From the NCBI GenBank assembly GCA_029244725.1, contig JAQWQJ010000096.1:1-34119 (forward strand): a stretch of DNA of 34,119 bases. Reading direction: 5' to 3'. The DNA is from Paracoccaceae bacterium (lineage in GTDB: Bacteria > Pseudomonadota > Alphaproteobacteria > Rhodobacterales > Rhodobacteraceae). This document shows positions 1 through 7,650 of the stretch, piece by piece. The position numbers and the translations under genes were made by a program. Each line of letters starts with the position of its first letter. Position 1 is the first letter of the stretch. The notes under the pieces were generated by a model. That model did no database searches and was not told where the DNA came from. It saw only the letters and a program-made list of their open reading frames with translations.

Positions 1-138
1 CGGTGTTCCAAAGGCCCAATTTGGACTATATTTGAAGGAATGTGAGTGGCGTTTTAACAACAGTGACCCGTCAGTGCAATTATCACAGCTAAGACAATGG
101 GTTAAGAAGTATTTGAACTAGTTATCTGGGTCAGCCCC
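1..138 (+). mobile_element. IS1595-like insertion sequence, right-end fragment
   Basis: This is the terminal 138 bases of an insertion sequence: the 3' end of a transposase gene (stop at 119-121) and a terminal sequence ending in GGGTCAGCCCC. The same 138 bases occur without mismatch, in reverse orientation, at 33875-34012, which fixes the IS boundary at 138 because the flanks differ after that point (TTAACC here, CAAAAT there). The element runs off the window, so the other end and any target duplication are not visible. The family call rests on the transposase C-terminus seen more fully in the right-hand copy. Confidence 0.9.
2..121 (+). CDS. IS1595-family transposase, C-terminal fragment
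   Basis: An open frame with no start in the window encodes the last 39 residues of a transposase (GVPKAQFGLYLKECEWRFNN and so on, ending KKYLN). The stretch PKAQFGLYLKECEWRFN is typical of the C-terminal end of ISXO2-like/IS1595 DDE transposases as I remember the family. It is identical to the end of the copy at 33892-34119. It is cut by the window edge; whether the full gene is intact cannot be told. Confidence 0.85.
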   Translation, partial: GVPKAQFGLYLKECEWRFNNSDPSVQLSQLRQWVKKYLN

Positions 139-246
139 TTAACCTTTTATTAACAAAATTTAAACTATTGTCGCATGTACCGCCTTGTGCGGCTGTGGTA
201 ATTCATTATGATAAACATGCAAATTTGAAATCGCTTTGGGAAAATT

Positions 247-1275
247 ATGAACCTTAAAGAGCTGTCAGAAAAACTTGGTCTGTCCCAAACGACGGTTAGT
301 CGTGCTTTGAATGGCTACCCTGAGGTGAACGAAGCAACACGCATGCGCGTCGCCGAATTTGCGCGGCAGCACAATTATAGTCCCAACAAGCGGGCCAAGG
401 GATTGGCGACGGGTCGATCCATGACAATCGGCCATGTCATTCCAACCTCTGCACGCCACGAAATGGTGAACCCCGTTTTCGGGGATTTCGTTGCCGGCGC
501 TTGCGAAGTTTACGGCAAGAACGGCTATGACATGTTGTTTTCTCAGGTGGGAGACGGTGATCAAGAAGACGCATATATAAAGCTGCGTCGCAAAGGGGCA
601 ATCGACGGTCTGATAATTCAGGGCCCTAAGGTTGATGACGAACGGATTGGTATCCTCCGAAGGATTGGCTTGCCGTTTATTGTACACGGCCGAGCGTCAG
701 AGGTGACCGAACCGTATTCTTGGGTGGACGTGAACAACATGCATGCGTTCCTTCGTGCGACCGAATTTCTCTGCGATCTCGGACATACGCGGATCGCATT
801 GATTAACGGTCTCGAGGATATGGATTTCGCCCAACGCAGACGCACAGGCTATATCGAAGGGCTGCAGTCAAAAGGAGTCACGCCAGACCCAGCATTGATG
901 CGAAGCGCAGAAATGACCGAGGTTTTTGGCCACCACGAGACACGCGATATGCTTGCGATGGAGAACCCCCCGACGGCAATCCTTGTGTCATCGTTGATTG
1001 TGGCTATCGGTGTACGCCGTGCAATCGAAGAGGCAGGTCTAAAGATGGGTCGCGATATTTCGGTCATCACGCATGACGACGATCTATCCTATCTGCGCAA
1101 CGGGCAGGACGTGCCGATTTTCACCGCGACGCGTTCCAGTGTGCGCGAAGCTGGGCGGATCATCGCCCGCATGCTTATCGATCAAATTCAAGACCCAGAT
1201 ATCGCCCCGCAAAGCCTTCTTTTAGAAGCTGAACTTGTGGTAGGGCGATCCACTGGGCCCGCGCCAAGGACATAG
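247..1275 (+). CDS. LacI-family transcriptional regulator
   Basis: A 342-residue sugar-responsive repressor. Residues 1-60 hold the LacI helix-turn-helix (LKELSEKLGLSQTTVSRALN) and hinge; from about 62 a periplasmic-binding-protein-like effector domain follows (IGHVIP, then VDVNN, HTRIALINGLEDMDFAQRR and DISVITHDDD). Length is normal for the family. The start is preceded by GGGAAA. The stop lies one base before the ATG of the beta-glucosidase gene, so the two are almost certainly co-transcribed and the regulator probably controls glucoside use, as with AglR-type proteins in related bacteria. The inducer is unknown. Only 108 bases separate it from the left IS, so upstream regulatory DNA may have been displaced. 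Confidence 0.93.
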   Translation: MNLKELSEKLGLSQTTVSRALNGYPEVNEATRMRVAEFARQHNYSPNKRAKGLATGRSMTIGHVIPTSARHEMVNPVFGDFVAGACEVYGKNGYDMLFSQVGDGDQEDAYIKLRRKGAIDGLIIQGPKVDDERIGILRRIGLPFIVHGRASEVTEPYSWVDVNNMHAFLRATEFLCDLGHTRIALINGLEDMDFAQRRRTGYIEGLQSKGVTPDPALMRSAEMTEVFGHHETRDMLAMENPPTAILVSSLIVAIGVRRAIEEAGLKMGRDISVITHDDDLSYLRNGQDVPIFTATRSSVREAGRIIARMLIDQIQDPDIAPQSLLLEAELVVGRSTGPAPRT

Positions 1276-1276
1276 C

Positions 1277-2599
1277 ATGCAATTTAGTCGCTCGGATTTT
1301 CCTGAGGAGTTTCTCTTTGGGGTGGCTACGTCATCCTACCAAATCGAAGGCCACAAGTTCGGCGGAGCAGGTGAAACGCATTGGGACACCTTTGCGAGGA
1401 CGCCTGGCAATGTTGTGCGCAACGAAGATGGCGCCGTCGCATGCGATCACTATCACCGGTACACCGAGGATTTGGATTTGGTCCAAGCAGCCGGTTTTGA
1501 CGCTTACCGTTTCTCAACCAGTTGGGCGCGGGTCATGCCTGAGGGGCGCGGGCAGGTGAACCAAGAGGGTTTAGATTATTACGACCGCCTGACAGACGCG
1601 ATGCTTGAGCGCGGGTTAAAGCCTTGTGCGACGCTCTACCATTGGGAGCTACCTTCCGCACTGGCCGATTTGGGTGGCTGGACGAACCGAGATATAGCCT
1701 TGTGGTTTGGAGATTTCACCGAAGTCGTCATGGGCCGATTGGGGGATCGAATGCATTCGGTCGCACCGATAAACGAACCTTGGTGTGTCAGCTGGCTATC
1801 GCATTTTCTAGGTCAACACGCCCCCGGAAAACGGGATATCCGCGCCACGGCACGCGCAATGCATCATGTTTTGCTAGCGCATGGCACGGCAATACAAACC
1901 ATGCGCGGTTTGGGTATGAGTAATCTTGGCTGCGTGTTTAACTGTGAGTGGGCCACGCCCACGGATGATACTGACGCTGCGCGTGAAGCGGCAGATCTTT
2001 ATGACGCTTACTACAACCGCTTCTTTTTGGGGGGCGCGTTCAACAAGGCGTATCCCGAAAATCTAATGCGGGGGTTAGGCCCGCACATGCCGAAAGACTG
2101 GCAAGAAGATTTTGGCGTGATCGGTGAAAAGCTCGATTGGTGCGGAATTAACTACTATACACGTTCAGTCATAGCCCCAGCAGGGGGTGGTTGGCCGCAT
2201 TTGAAGTCAGTTGAGGGGTCGTTGCCCAAAACGCAGATGGACTGGGAGGTTTATCCGCAAGGGCTGACGGATTTCATCATGCGGGCATGGAGGGAATATT
2301 CATGCGATGTGCCGATTTATATCACCGAAAACGGCATGGCGAATGCGGATGTCATCATCAATGACGAGGTGAATGATTCTGCGAGAACTCGTTATCTGAA
2401 TCAACATTTGGCGGCGGTTAAAGCTGCAATTGATCAAGGCGCACCGGTCAAAGGCTATTTCGCTTGGTCTTTGTTGGATAATTATGAGTGGTCCCTTGGG
2501 TATGAAAAACGATTTGGTTTGGTTCACGTTGATTTCGAGACGCAAGTGCGAACACCAAAAGACTCGTACCATCGCTTTGCAGCGGCACTGTCGCGTTGA
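1277..2599 (+). CDS. Glycoside hydrolase family 1 beta-glucosidase
   Basis: A 440-residue cytoplasmic enzyme that hydrolyses beta-linked glucosides or related disaccharides. GH1 landmarks: FLFGVATSSYQIEG near residue 13, the TLYHWELP strand at 119-126, the acid/base Glu167 in PINEPW, the nucleophile Glu351 in YITENGMA, and the aglycone-site segment SLLDNYEWSLGYEKRFGLVHVDF near the C-terminus. No signal peptide, so the substrate must be imported. The gene follows the LacI-type regulator by one base. In many Rhodobacteraceae such a gene is followed by an ABC sugar transporter; here the next gene is an antiterminator, so the transporter is elsewhere or lost. The exact substrate cannot be read from sequence. 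Confidence 0.95.
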   Translation: MQFSRSDFPEEFLFGVATSSYQIEGHKFGGAGETHWDTFARTPGNVVRNEDGAVACDHYHRYTEDLDLVQAAGFDAYRFSTSWARVMPEGRGQVNQEGLDYYDRLTDAMLERGLKPCATLYHWELPSALADLGGWTNRDIALWFGDFTEVVMGRLGDRMHSVAPINEPWCVSWLSHFLGQHAPGKRDIRATARAMHHVLLAHGTAIQTMRGLGMSNLGCVFNCEWATPTDDTDAAREAADLYDAYYNRFFLGGAFNKAYPENLMRGLGPHMPKDWQEDFGVIGEKLDWCGINYYTRSVIAPAGGGWPHLKSVEGSLPKTQMDWEVYPQGLTDFIMRAWREYSCDVPIYITENGMANADVIINDEVNDSARTRYLNQHLAAVKAAIDQGAPVKGYFAWSLLDNYEWSLGYEKRFGLVHVDFETQVRTPKDSYHRFAAALSR

Positions 2600-2669
2600 A
2601 CGGGTTGCTTTCAACTCTCAATAATCTGATCTAGAGTCGCTGCAATTATTGTGTTGTGAGTGATTTAGA

Positions 2670-3179
2670 ATGCTGGGTAACAAAGGCTGTGAATGGGTGC
2701 TTGTTCAATTCAAGCCCAACTCTGATGCGATCGCAGTGCGTAATCTTGAACGCCAGAGCATTTCGGTGTTCCTTCCAAAAACCGAGCAGACTCAAAGACG
2801 GGGTGGAAAGTTTATCACCACTGTTAAGCCTCTGTTTCCAGGATATCTTTTTGCGCAAGTGGATGGCGGCGGTAACGCGTGGCAAAAAATCAATTCAACC
2901 TACGGCGTGTCCCGCATAGTCTCGACGGCAGGTAAGCCAACTAGGGTTCCTGCGGGTCTGGTTGACGCAATTATGCGTCGCTGCACAGATGGGGATATCG
3001 TCGAAACCGAAGTCAAATTCTCGGAAGGGGATGAGGTTAAGCTGGCCAGTGGTCCCTTCGCAGAATGGGTCGGGGAAATAGTCGAAATGACTGCAGATCA
3101 ACGCGCCTGGGTATTGCTAGATTTCATGGGGCGCCAAACCCGAGTCGCATTCGACACGCGAGATTTGCTGGAAATATAA
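2670..3179 (+). CDS. NusG/RfaH-like transcription antiterminator
   Basis: A 169-residue paralogue of NusG. The N-terminal NGN domain starts at CEWVLVQFKPNSDAIAVRNL (residues 7-26) and includes PLFPGYLFAQVD around 54-65; a C-terminal KOW-type region follows (FSEGDEVKLASGPFAEWVGE, then residues up to the end). Housekeeping nusG normally sits in secE-nusG-rplK, so this is a specialised copy of the RfaH/UpxY type, which load onto RNA polymerase to read through long, often exopolysaccharide, operons. No polysaccharide genes are present here; the next gene encodes an Ala-rich secreted protein. The Shine-Dalgarno is weak, and an upstream GTG near 2655 cannot be excluded as start. Target operon unknown. 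Confidence 0.85.
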   Translation: MLGNKGCEWVLVQFKPNSDAIAVRNLERQSISVFLPKTEQTQRRGGKFITTVKPLFPGYLFAQVDGGGNAWQKINSTYGVSRIVSTAGKPTRVPAGLVDAIMRRCTDGDIVETEVKFSEGDEVKLASGPFAEWVGEIVEMTADQRAWVLLDFMGRQTRVAFDTRDLLEI

Positions 3180-3232
3180 CGCAGTACTCAAGGTTTCGCG
3201 CAAAATTAATTGGATTCCTTACCTTTGTCGGG

Positions 3233-3260
3233 CTTGCTTGAATGAAAGTAACCCTATAGA
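3233..3260 (+). promoter_or_regulatory. Possible sigma-70-type promoter
   Basis: CTTGCT (3233-3238), a 16-base spacer and TATAGA (3255-3260) lie about 70 bases before the secreted-protein gene at 3328. The match is moderate and has not been tested against background. Confidence 0.3.
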
Positions 3261-3327
3261 TTGCATCTAAAGGTGGGCCCTTAGGGTCGCGTATTGCCGG
3301 GTGCTTGGCAAAAATTTGGAGAGCAAA

Positions 3328-3930
3328 ATGAAAAAGATTTTCGCAACAGCAGCAATTACGGCTGCAATGACTATTTCGGCACCAGTGTCGGCGCAGACAA
3401 CATCACTGGCGGCACTTCTCGCAAACATCACAGCAGCATGTGGCGCAACGGCGACACTGCAAACATGTGATGCGTTGGTTGCTCAGTACATTGCTCAGAC
3501 AGCTACGCTCCCAGCAGCTCAGCGTGCCTCAGCAATTGGTCAAATCGTTGTAGCAGCGACGTCGGCTCTGCAGTCGAGTGCCGGAACGGATTCAACTGTT
3601 GCTACAGAAATCGAACAAATTATCGGATCAGCTACTACGGCGCTTGACGCTGTTGCAGCTTCTGACCCTACCGCTACTGCTGCTGTTAACTCTGCAGTCG
3701 CAAACGTTACTGTTGCGGTTTTGGAAGTTGTCGAAGCACGTGATCTTCAAGATGATGCTGGCGCAGCAGTTACTGTTGTAGGTGCATTGGAAGATCTTGC
3801 AGATTCTTCGACAGACAACAACCAAGCGAATGCGATTGGCGATATTGCTTCGATCATCGAAGTCGGCGGAAGCATCGCAGACGTTATCGAAGAAATCGAA
3901 GTTGTTAGCTCTTACGCTTCACCAGCATAA
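3328..3930 (+). CDS. Ala-rich secreted protein of unknown function
   Basis: A 200-residue protein with a clear Sec signal peptide (MKKIFATAAITAAMTISAPVSAQ, cleavage expected after SAQ or VSA). The ATG at 3328 is chosen over the in-frame GTG at 3301 because it starts the signal peptide and has GGAG nine bases before it. The mature part is made of Ala, Thr, Val, Ser and acidic residues with almost no aromatic or basic residues; two cysteines in its first part (AACGAT, LQTC) could form a disulfide. It may be a helical surface or matrix protein. I do not recognise a family. It has its own terminator at 3953-3978 and follows the RfaH-like gene by 148 bases. Codons look more AT-rich than in neighbouring genes. 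Confidence 0.8.
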   Translation: MKKIFATAAITAAMTISAPVSAQTTSLAALLANITAACGATATLQTCDALVAQYIAQTATLPAAQRASAIGQIVVAATSALQSSAGTDSTVATEIEQIIGSATTALDAVAASDPTATAAVNSAVANVTVAVLEVVEARDLQDDAGAAVTVVGALEDLADSSTDNNQANAIGDIASIIEVGGSIADVIEEIEVVSSYASPA

Positions 3931-3952
3931 GTTAACACAATCTGAATTACTG

Positions 3953-3978
3953 AAAGGCCAGCGTTTCGCTGGCCTTTT
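3953..3978 (+). terminator. Rho-independent terminator of the secreted-protein gene
   Basis: A perfect 11-bp stem (AAAGGCCAGCG, loop TTT, CGCTGGCCTTT) runs into a short T run, 22 bases after the stop codon of the upstream gene. Confidence 0.85.
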
Positions 3979-4002
3979 GTGTTTCTGCCGCACTAATCTT
4001 AT

Positions 4003-4031
4003 AAAAAGGGGGCGGTCTATTGGACCGCCCC
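4003..4031 (-). terminator. Rho-independent terminator of the sulfurylase gene
   Basis: On the minus strand GGGGCGGTC and GACCGCCCC form a 9-bp stem with a 5-base loop followed by CTTTTTA. It lies 24 bases after the stop of the minus-strand sulfate adenylyltransferase gene. Confidence 0.8.
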
Positions 4032-4055
4032 TAAAGTCATTCACTGCCAGCTTGA

Positions 4056-6131
4056 TTAGCCCGCAATTAGTCCGAGTTGCTCTAACTTCAAGATGACCTG
4101 ATGCGCGCAATTATCTACCTCGGCGTTTTCAGTCTCAACGCGAAGCTCTGGGATTTCAGGCGCTTCATACGGATCTGAAATACCCGTGAACTCTTTAATC
4201 TTGCCTTCACGTGCCAACCTATAAAGTCCCTTACGGTCGCGGCGCTCACATTCCTCAAGCGAGGTTGCTACGTGGACTTCGACAAATGCACCATAGGATT
4301 CAATGTCTTCGCGAACCGCTCGGCGTGTTGATGTGTAGGGCGCAATGGGCGCACAAATGGCGATACCACCATTTTTTGTAATCTCAGAAGCTACGTAGCC
4401 AATCCGGCGGATGTTCAAATCGCGATGTTCCTTTGAGAAACCCAGCTCAGACGATAGGTTTTTCCGAACGATATCACCATCAAGCAGCGTTACTGGACGA
4501 CCGCCTTGCTCCATCAGTTTGGTCATCAATGCGTTAGCGATTGTTGATTTTCCCGAACCAGAGAGGCCAGTGAAGAAAACAGTGAAGCCTTGCTGCGAGC
4601 GGGGCGGATAACGACCGCGCAACTGCTCAACGACCTCAGGGAAGCTGAACCATTCAGGGATTTCGAGACCTTCTCGCAGGCGTCGGCGCAATTCCGTGCC
4701 CGAGATATTCAGGACTGTGACGTTATCACGATCCTTGATTTCATCAGCGGGTTCGTACTGGGCGCGTTCTTGCACATAGACCATGTGTTTAAAGTCGACC
4801 ATTTCGATGCCGATTTCCTCTTGGTGTTCGCGGAACAAATCTTGTGCATCATATGGGCCGTAAAAGTCCTCACCAGCTGAGTTTTTGCCGGGACCTGCGT
4901 GGTCACGACCGACGATCAGATGGGTGCAACCGTGGTTTTTGCGGATCAAGCCGTGCCAGACAGCCTCACGCGGGCCGGCCATACGCATAGCAAGGTTTAG
5001 AAGGCTCATCGAAGTTGTCGATCCTGGATATTTGTCCAGAACCGCTTCGTAACAGCGAACGCGAGTGAAATGGTCCACGTCGCCTGGCTTAGTCATCCCG
5101 ACAATTGGATGAATTAGCAGGTTCGCCTGTGCTTCCTTCGCAGCGCGGAAGGTCAGTTCTTGGTGTGCACGGTGAAGCGGGTTGCGGGTTTGGAACGCAA
5201 CAACCTTGCGCCAACCAAGCTTGCGAAACAAAGCGCGCAGCTCATTCGGCGTGTCGCGGCGGGCCTTAAAATCGTAGTGAACTGGCTGTTGAATGCCGGT
5301 GATCGGTCCGCCGAGGTAAATCTTGCCTGCTTCATTGTGAAGGTAGTTCACGGCAGGGTGCGCGAGATCATCCGCGCCAAATACCATTTCGGCTTCGCGC
5401 GCTTTGTTCGGTTCCCAACGGTCAGTGACGGTCATGGTCGCAAGAATCACACCTTCTTGGTCACGAAGGGCGATGTCTTGGCCTAGCTCGATGCCCGAAG
5501 CAAAATCCTCGTTCACGTCCAGCGTAATTGGGATCGGCCAAAGTGCGCCGTCTGCTGTGCGCATGTTTTCAACAACGCCAGTGTAATCCTCTTCGGTCAG
5601 AAAACCTTTTAGCGGGTTAAAGCCACCGTTCATCAGCAATTCAAGGTCGCAAATCTGGCGCGGTTTAAGATCCCAACTGGTGAGATCTGCGGCCTCGACT
5701 TTTAGCTTTTGGGCTGAGTCATAGGAAACAAAAAGTTCCGGAATGGGTGCAAGATTAGAAAGCATCAAAGGAGTCCTTTTTTTCAATGCAAGAAGACCGC
5801 TGGCGGTCCCGGTTAATTCGGCGTGAAGCGCATCATATTCTTGAAGTTTGCGCTTCAAAAAATGGTCGGTGAGGCGCAACTTTGCTGCGGCGCCACGAGA
5901 GGTAATTTCGTACTTGAAGCGGGCGCGATTGTCGGGGCCACTGCGGTCATTGACGGTTACAAGGCCGGCGTCAGTCGCCGCGCGAAGTTGTGCGTTTAAG
6001 CGGCCAAGACTAATCCCCAATGCCCCAGAAATCGCACGCTGCGAGGCGTCCGGCGCTGTGTCGAGCTGGTGCAGAAGACGAAAAAGTTGGTCGTCTACCG
6101 GCAGCGTTTGGGGCGTTTCTGACGTTGTCAT
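4056..6131 (-). CDS. MarR-type HTH domain fused to bifunctional ATP sulfurylase/APS kinase
   Basis: As sequenced, one 691-residue frame. Residues 13-105 are a winged helix like the EPS-associated MarR family (QRAISGALGISLGRLNAQLR, then FLKRKLQEYDALHAEL). Residues 123-691 are a complete 569-residue enzyme that activates sulfate to APS and then PAPS: HxxH at His320/His323 in TRNPLHRAHQ, GRDHAGPGKNS at 408-418, and the APS kinase P-loop GLSGSGKST at 522-530 with DGDIVRKNLS after it. Met123 (ATG at 5763-5765) has its own Shine-Dalgarno (AAGGA, 8-base spacing) and the usual enzyme start MLSNLAPIPEL, so the enzyme is probably also or only translated from there as 4056-5765. The join crosses seven adenines; a loss or gain of one would split it into two overlapping genes. 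Confidence 0.9.
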   Translation of the reverse strand: MTTSETPQTLPVDDQLFRLLHQLDTAPDASQRAISGALGISLGRLNAQLRAATDAGLVTVNDRSGPDNRARFKYEITSRGAAAKLRLTDHFLKRKLQEYDALHAELTGTASGLLALKKRTPLMLSNLAPIPELFVSYDSAQKLKVEAADLTSWDLKPRQICDLELLMNGGFNPLKGFLTEEDYTGVVENMRTADGALWPIPITLDVNEDFASGIELGQDIALRDQEGVILATMTVTDRWEPNKAREAEMVFGADDLAHPAVNYLHNEAGKIYLGGPITGIQQPVHYDFKARRDTPNELRALFRKLGWRKVVAFQTRNPLHRAHQELTFRAAKEAQANLLIHPIVGMTKPGDVDHFTRVRCYEAVLDKYPGSTTSMSLLNLAMRMAGPREAVWHGLIRKNHGCTHLIVGRDHAGPGKNSAGEDFYGPYDAQDLFREHQEEIGIEMVDFKHMVYVQERAQYEPADEIKDRDNVTVLNISGTELRRRLREGLEIPEWFSFPEVVEQLRGRYPPRSQQGFTVFFTGLSGSGKSTIANALMTKLMEQGGRPVTLLDGDIVRKNLSSELGFSKEHRDLNIRRIGYVASEITKNGGIAICAPIAPYTSTRRAVREDIESYGAFVEVHVATSLEECERRDRKGLYRLAREGKIKEFTGISDPYEAPEIPELRVETENAEVDNCAHQVILKLEQLGLIAG
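5766..6131 (-). other. N-terminal EPS-associated MarR-type regulator segment
   Basis: These bases encode residues 1-122 of the fusion: a winged helix with recognition segment GISLGRLNAQLR at about 39-50, a wing (RARFKYEITSRG), and a C-terminal helix with the heptad-like stretch LKRKLQEYDALHAEL that would support dimers. Stand-alone proteins of this kind are about 110-125 residues and are found by exopolysaccharide loci (TIGR04176-type as I recall). Its size equals a full stand-alone protein, so it was probably a separate gene ending at the enzyme start codon. The palindrome at 6148-6167 is a natural autoregulatory target. Confidence 0.75.
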
Positions 6132-6147
6132 TTGCTTCGCATCAGTG

Positions 6148-6167
6148 TGTGTTCATTAGTGAACACA
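6148..6167 (-). promoter_or_regulatory. Operator-like palindrome before the HTH-sulfurylase gene
   Basis: Perfect 8-bp arms TGTGTTCA and TGAACACA are separated by TTAG, 16 bases upstream of the start codon at 6131. The position suits repression by the winged-helix domain encoded just downstream. Binding is inferred. Confidence 0.6.
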
Positions 6168-6521
6168 TTGCATAAGTGGCCTCTCAAGAAAATAGAAAAC
6201 CGATATCTTCGGCGAATTTAATGAGGAATGTGGGCAAAATTGAGGACAATTTCATAAATTGACTACGATTGGTGACGTCATAGAAACAGTTGATAAGTGT
6301 CAGTGGGAAAGCGGTGCGCCATCCCGCAACACCTTTGGACCGACCGAATTGTTCCAAGTGAACGAAGTTAAATTGGTAAAATCGGGTCGGCTACGGGAAG
6401 GTGTAAGCAATCCGTCAGGGCCCGTTTGGGGCGCTCATTTGGTCAAGAAGCTTTGGTCCACTGCCTATGAAATTAGAACGCCAGAAGCGCCCCGAGATAC
6501 TTTTGAGCAGCTCGGACAAGC
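6168..6521. other. Intergenic stretch without convincing gene
   Basis: About 350 bases between the upstream end of the sulfurylase gene and the stop of trxB. A plus-strand frame beginning with TTG at 6259 crosses it but runs 160 bases into trxB and resembles nothing I know. A distant 7-bp inverted repeat (GGGGCGC at 6428-6434, GCGCCCC at 6487-6493) is the only structure seen, and no T-tailed terminator for trxB is obvious. Confidence 0.6.
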
Positions 6522-7463
6522 TTACTCTTGTTCGGCGATGAAACGCTCAGCATCAAGTGCGGCCATGCAACCCATTCCGGCAGAGGTTACCGCTTGGCGA
6601 TATTTATGGTCGGTCAGATCGCCGGCGGCGAATATACCGGGAACCGAGGTTTCAGTGGTGCCAGGTTTGACCTTCACATAGCCACCATGGTGCAGTTCCA
6701 GCGTGTCTTTTACCAATTCGGTCGCAGGGGCGTGACCGATAGCAACGAAGACGCCTTTGCATGGAATCTCGGTGATCTCACCGGTTTTTACGTTTTTGGC
6801 GCGAACGGCGGTGACGCCCTTTGGATTATTTTCGCCCACAACTTCTTCAAGCTCATGGAACCAAAGAGGCTCGATCTTCGGATTCTTGAGCAGACGGGCT
6901 TCGAGGATTTTCTCGGAGCGCAGTTCATCACGACGGTGAATCAACGTTACCTTTGAAGCAAAGTTGGTCAGGAAAAGCGCCTCTTCGACGGCGGTGTTGC
7001 CGCCACCGATCACGACGATCTCTTCGCCGCGGTAGAAGAACCCGTCGCAGGTTGCGCAAGCTGATACACCGAAGCCTTTGAAGGCCTCCTCAGACTCTAG
7101 TCCCAGCCACTTGGCGCGTGCGCCCGTGGCGAGAATAACCGCGTCTGCGGTATATTCGGTGCCGCTATCGCCTTTGGCAACGAAAGGGCGCTTGGACGTG
7201 TCGAGTTCGGTGATGATGTCGCCGATGACTTCACAACCCATGGCCTTGGCGTGGGTTTCCATGTTTATCATCAGGTCTGGACCTTGGATTTCAGAATGAC
7301 CCGGCCAGTTTTCAACTTCAGTGGTCGTTGTAAGCTGTCCGCCCGGTTCGATGCCTTGAACCAAGATCGGCTCAAGCATCGCGCGACTGGCATAAACACC
7401 AGCAGTATATCCTGCTGGACCTGAGCCAATTATCAGCACTTTTGTATGTCTCGATTCGCCCAT
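6522..7463 (-). CDS. trxB: Thioredoxin reductase
   Basis: A 313-residue FAD/NADPH flavoenzyme that reduces thioredoxin in the cytoplasm. It shows the FAD-binding GSGPAG at residues 13-18, [17 protein letters not shown] after it, the redox-active C136-A-T-C139 in [10 protein letters not shown], the NADPH-binding GGGNTA and the C-terminal FAD segment [10 protein letters not shown]. The ATG at 7463 is chosen because GAGG lies seven bases before it and [13 protein letters not shown] is the usual beginning; the frame is open to 7529 but adds residues foreign to the family. It is divergent from the Lrp-type gene at 7651, and the repeat array between them could affect both promoters. Confidence 0.97.
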   Translation of the reverse strand: MGESRHTKVLIIGSGPAGYTAGVYASRAMLEPILVQGIEPGGQLTTTTEVENWPGHSEIQGPDLMINMETHAKAMGCEVIGDIITELDTSKRPFVAKGDSGTEYTADAVILATGARAKWLGLESEEAFKGFGVSACATCDGFFYRGEEIVVIGGGNTAVEEALFLTNFASKVTLIHRRDELRSEKILEARLLKNPKIEPLWFHELEEVVGENNPKGVTAVRAKNVKTGEITEIPCKGVFVAIGHAPATELVKDTLELHHGGYVKVKPGTTETSVPGIFAAGDLTDHKYRQAVTSAGMGCMAALDAERFIAEQE

Positions 7464-7567
7464 GATCAGCCTCATTCGTTTCGTGTTCAATCCGATATAG
7501 TCCGACAGAGAGATAGGTAAAACCCCCACCGTTCAAACAGAAAAGTTCTGGCGTTTTCGGGGATGAT

Positions 7568-7605
7568 GCAATAATGATATTGCGCGGATACGCAATAATG
7601 TTGCG
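7568..7605. promoter_or_regulatory. Array of GCAAT/TTGCG half-sites, probable Lrp-type operator
   Basis: Half-sites GCAAT (7568), ATTGC (7579), CGCAA (7591) and TTGCG (7601) alternate in orientation at 10-12 base steps, giving three overlapping inverted repeats in 38 bases. They end 46 bases before the Lrp/AsnC gene and lie 104 bases from trxB. Lrp-family octamers bind phased repeats of this kind, so autoregulation is likely. Confidence 0.6.
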
Positions 7606-7650
7606 TCAAAGGGGCGCGTTCTGAAACCTACAAGAAACCAGAGGCAAAAT

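Noticed and set aside
139-246. Possible LacI operator around AAATCGCTTT before the regulator
   Set aside because: Only a few bases around the central CG are symmetrical; too weak to call.
2863-2880. GGCGGTAACG, similar to the RfaH ops element GGCGGTAGC
   Set aside because: It lies inside the antiterminator's own coding sequence within Gly-Gly-Asn codons and differs from the ops core at the critical base, so chance is more likely.
6259-6681. Plus-strand frame of about 140 codons beginning with TTG
   Set aside because: It has no recognisable Shine-Dalgarno, overlaps the 3' end of trxB on the other strand by 160 bases, and its residues resemble no protein family; the last part is a shadow of trxB.
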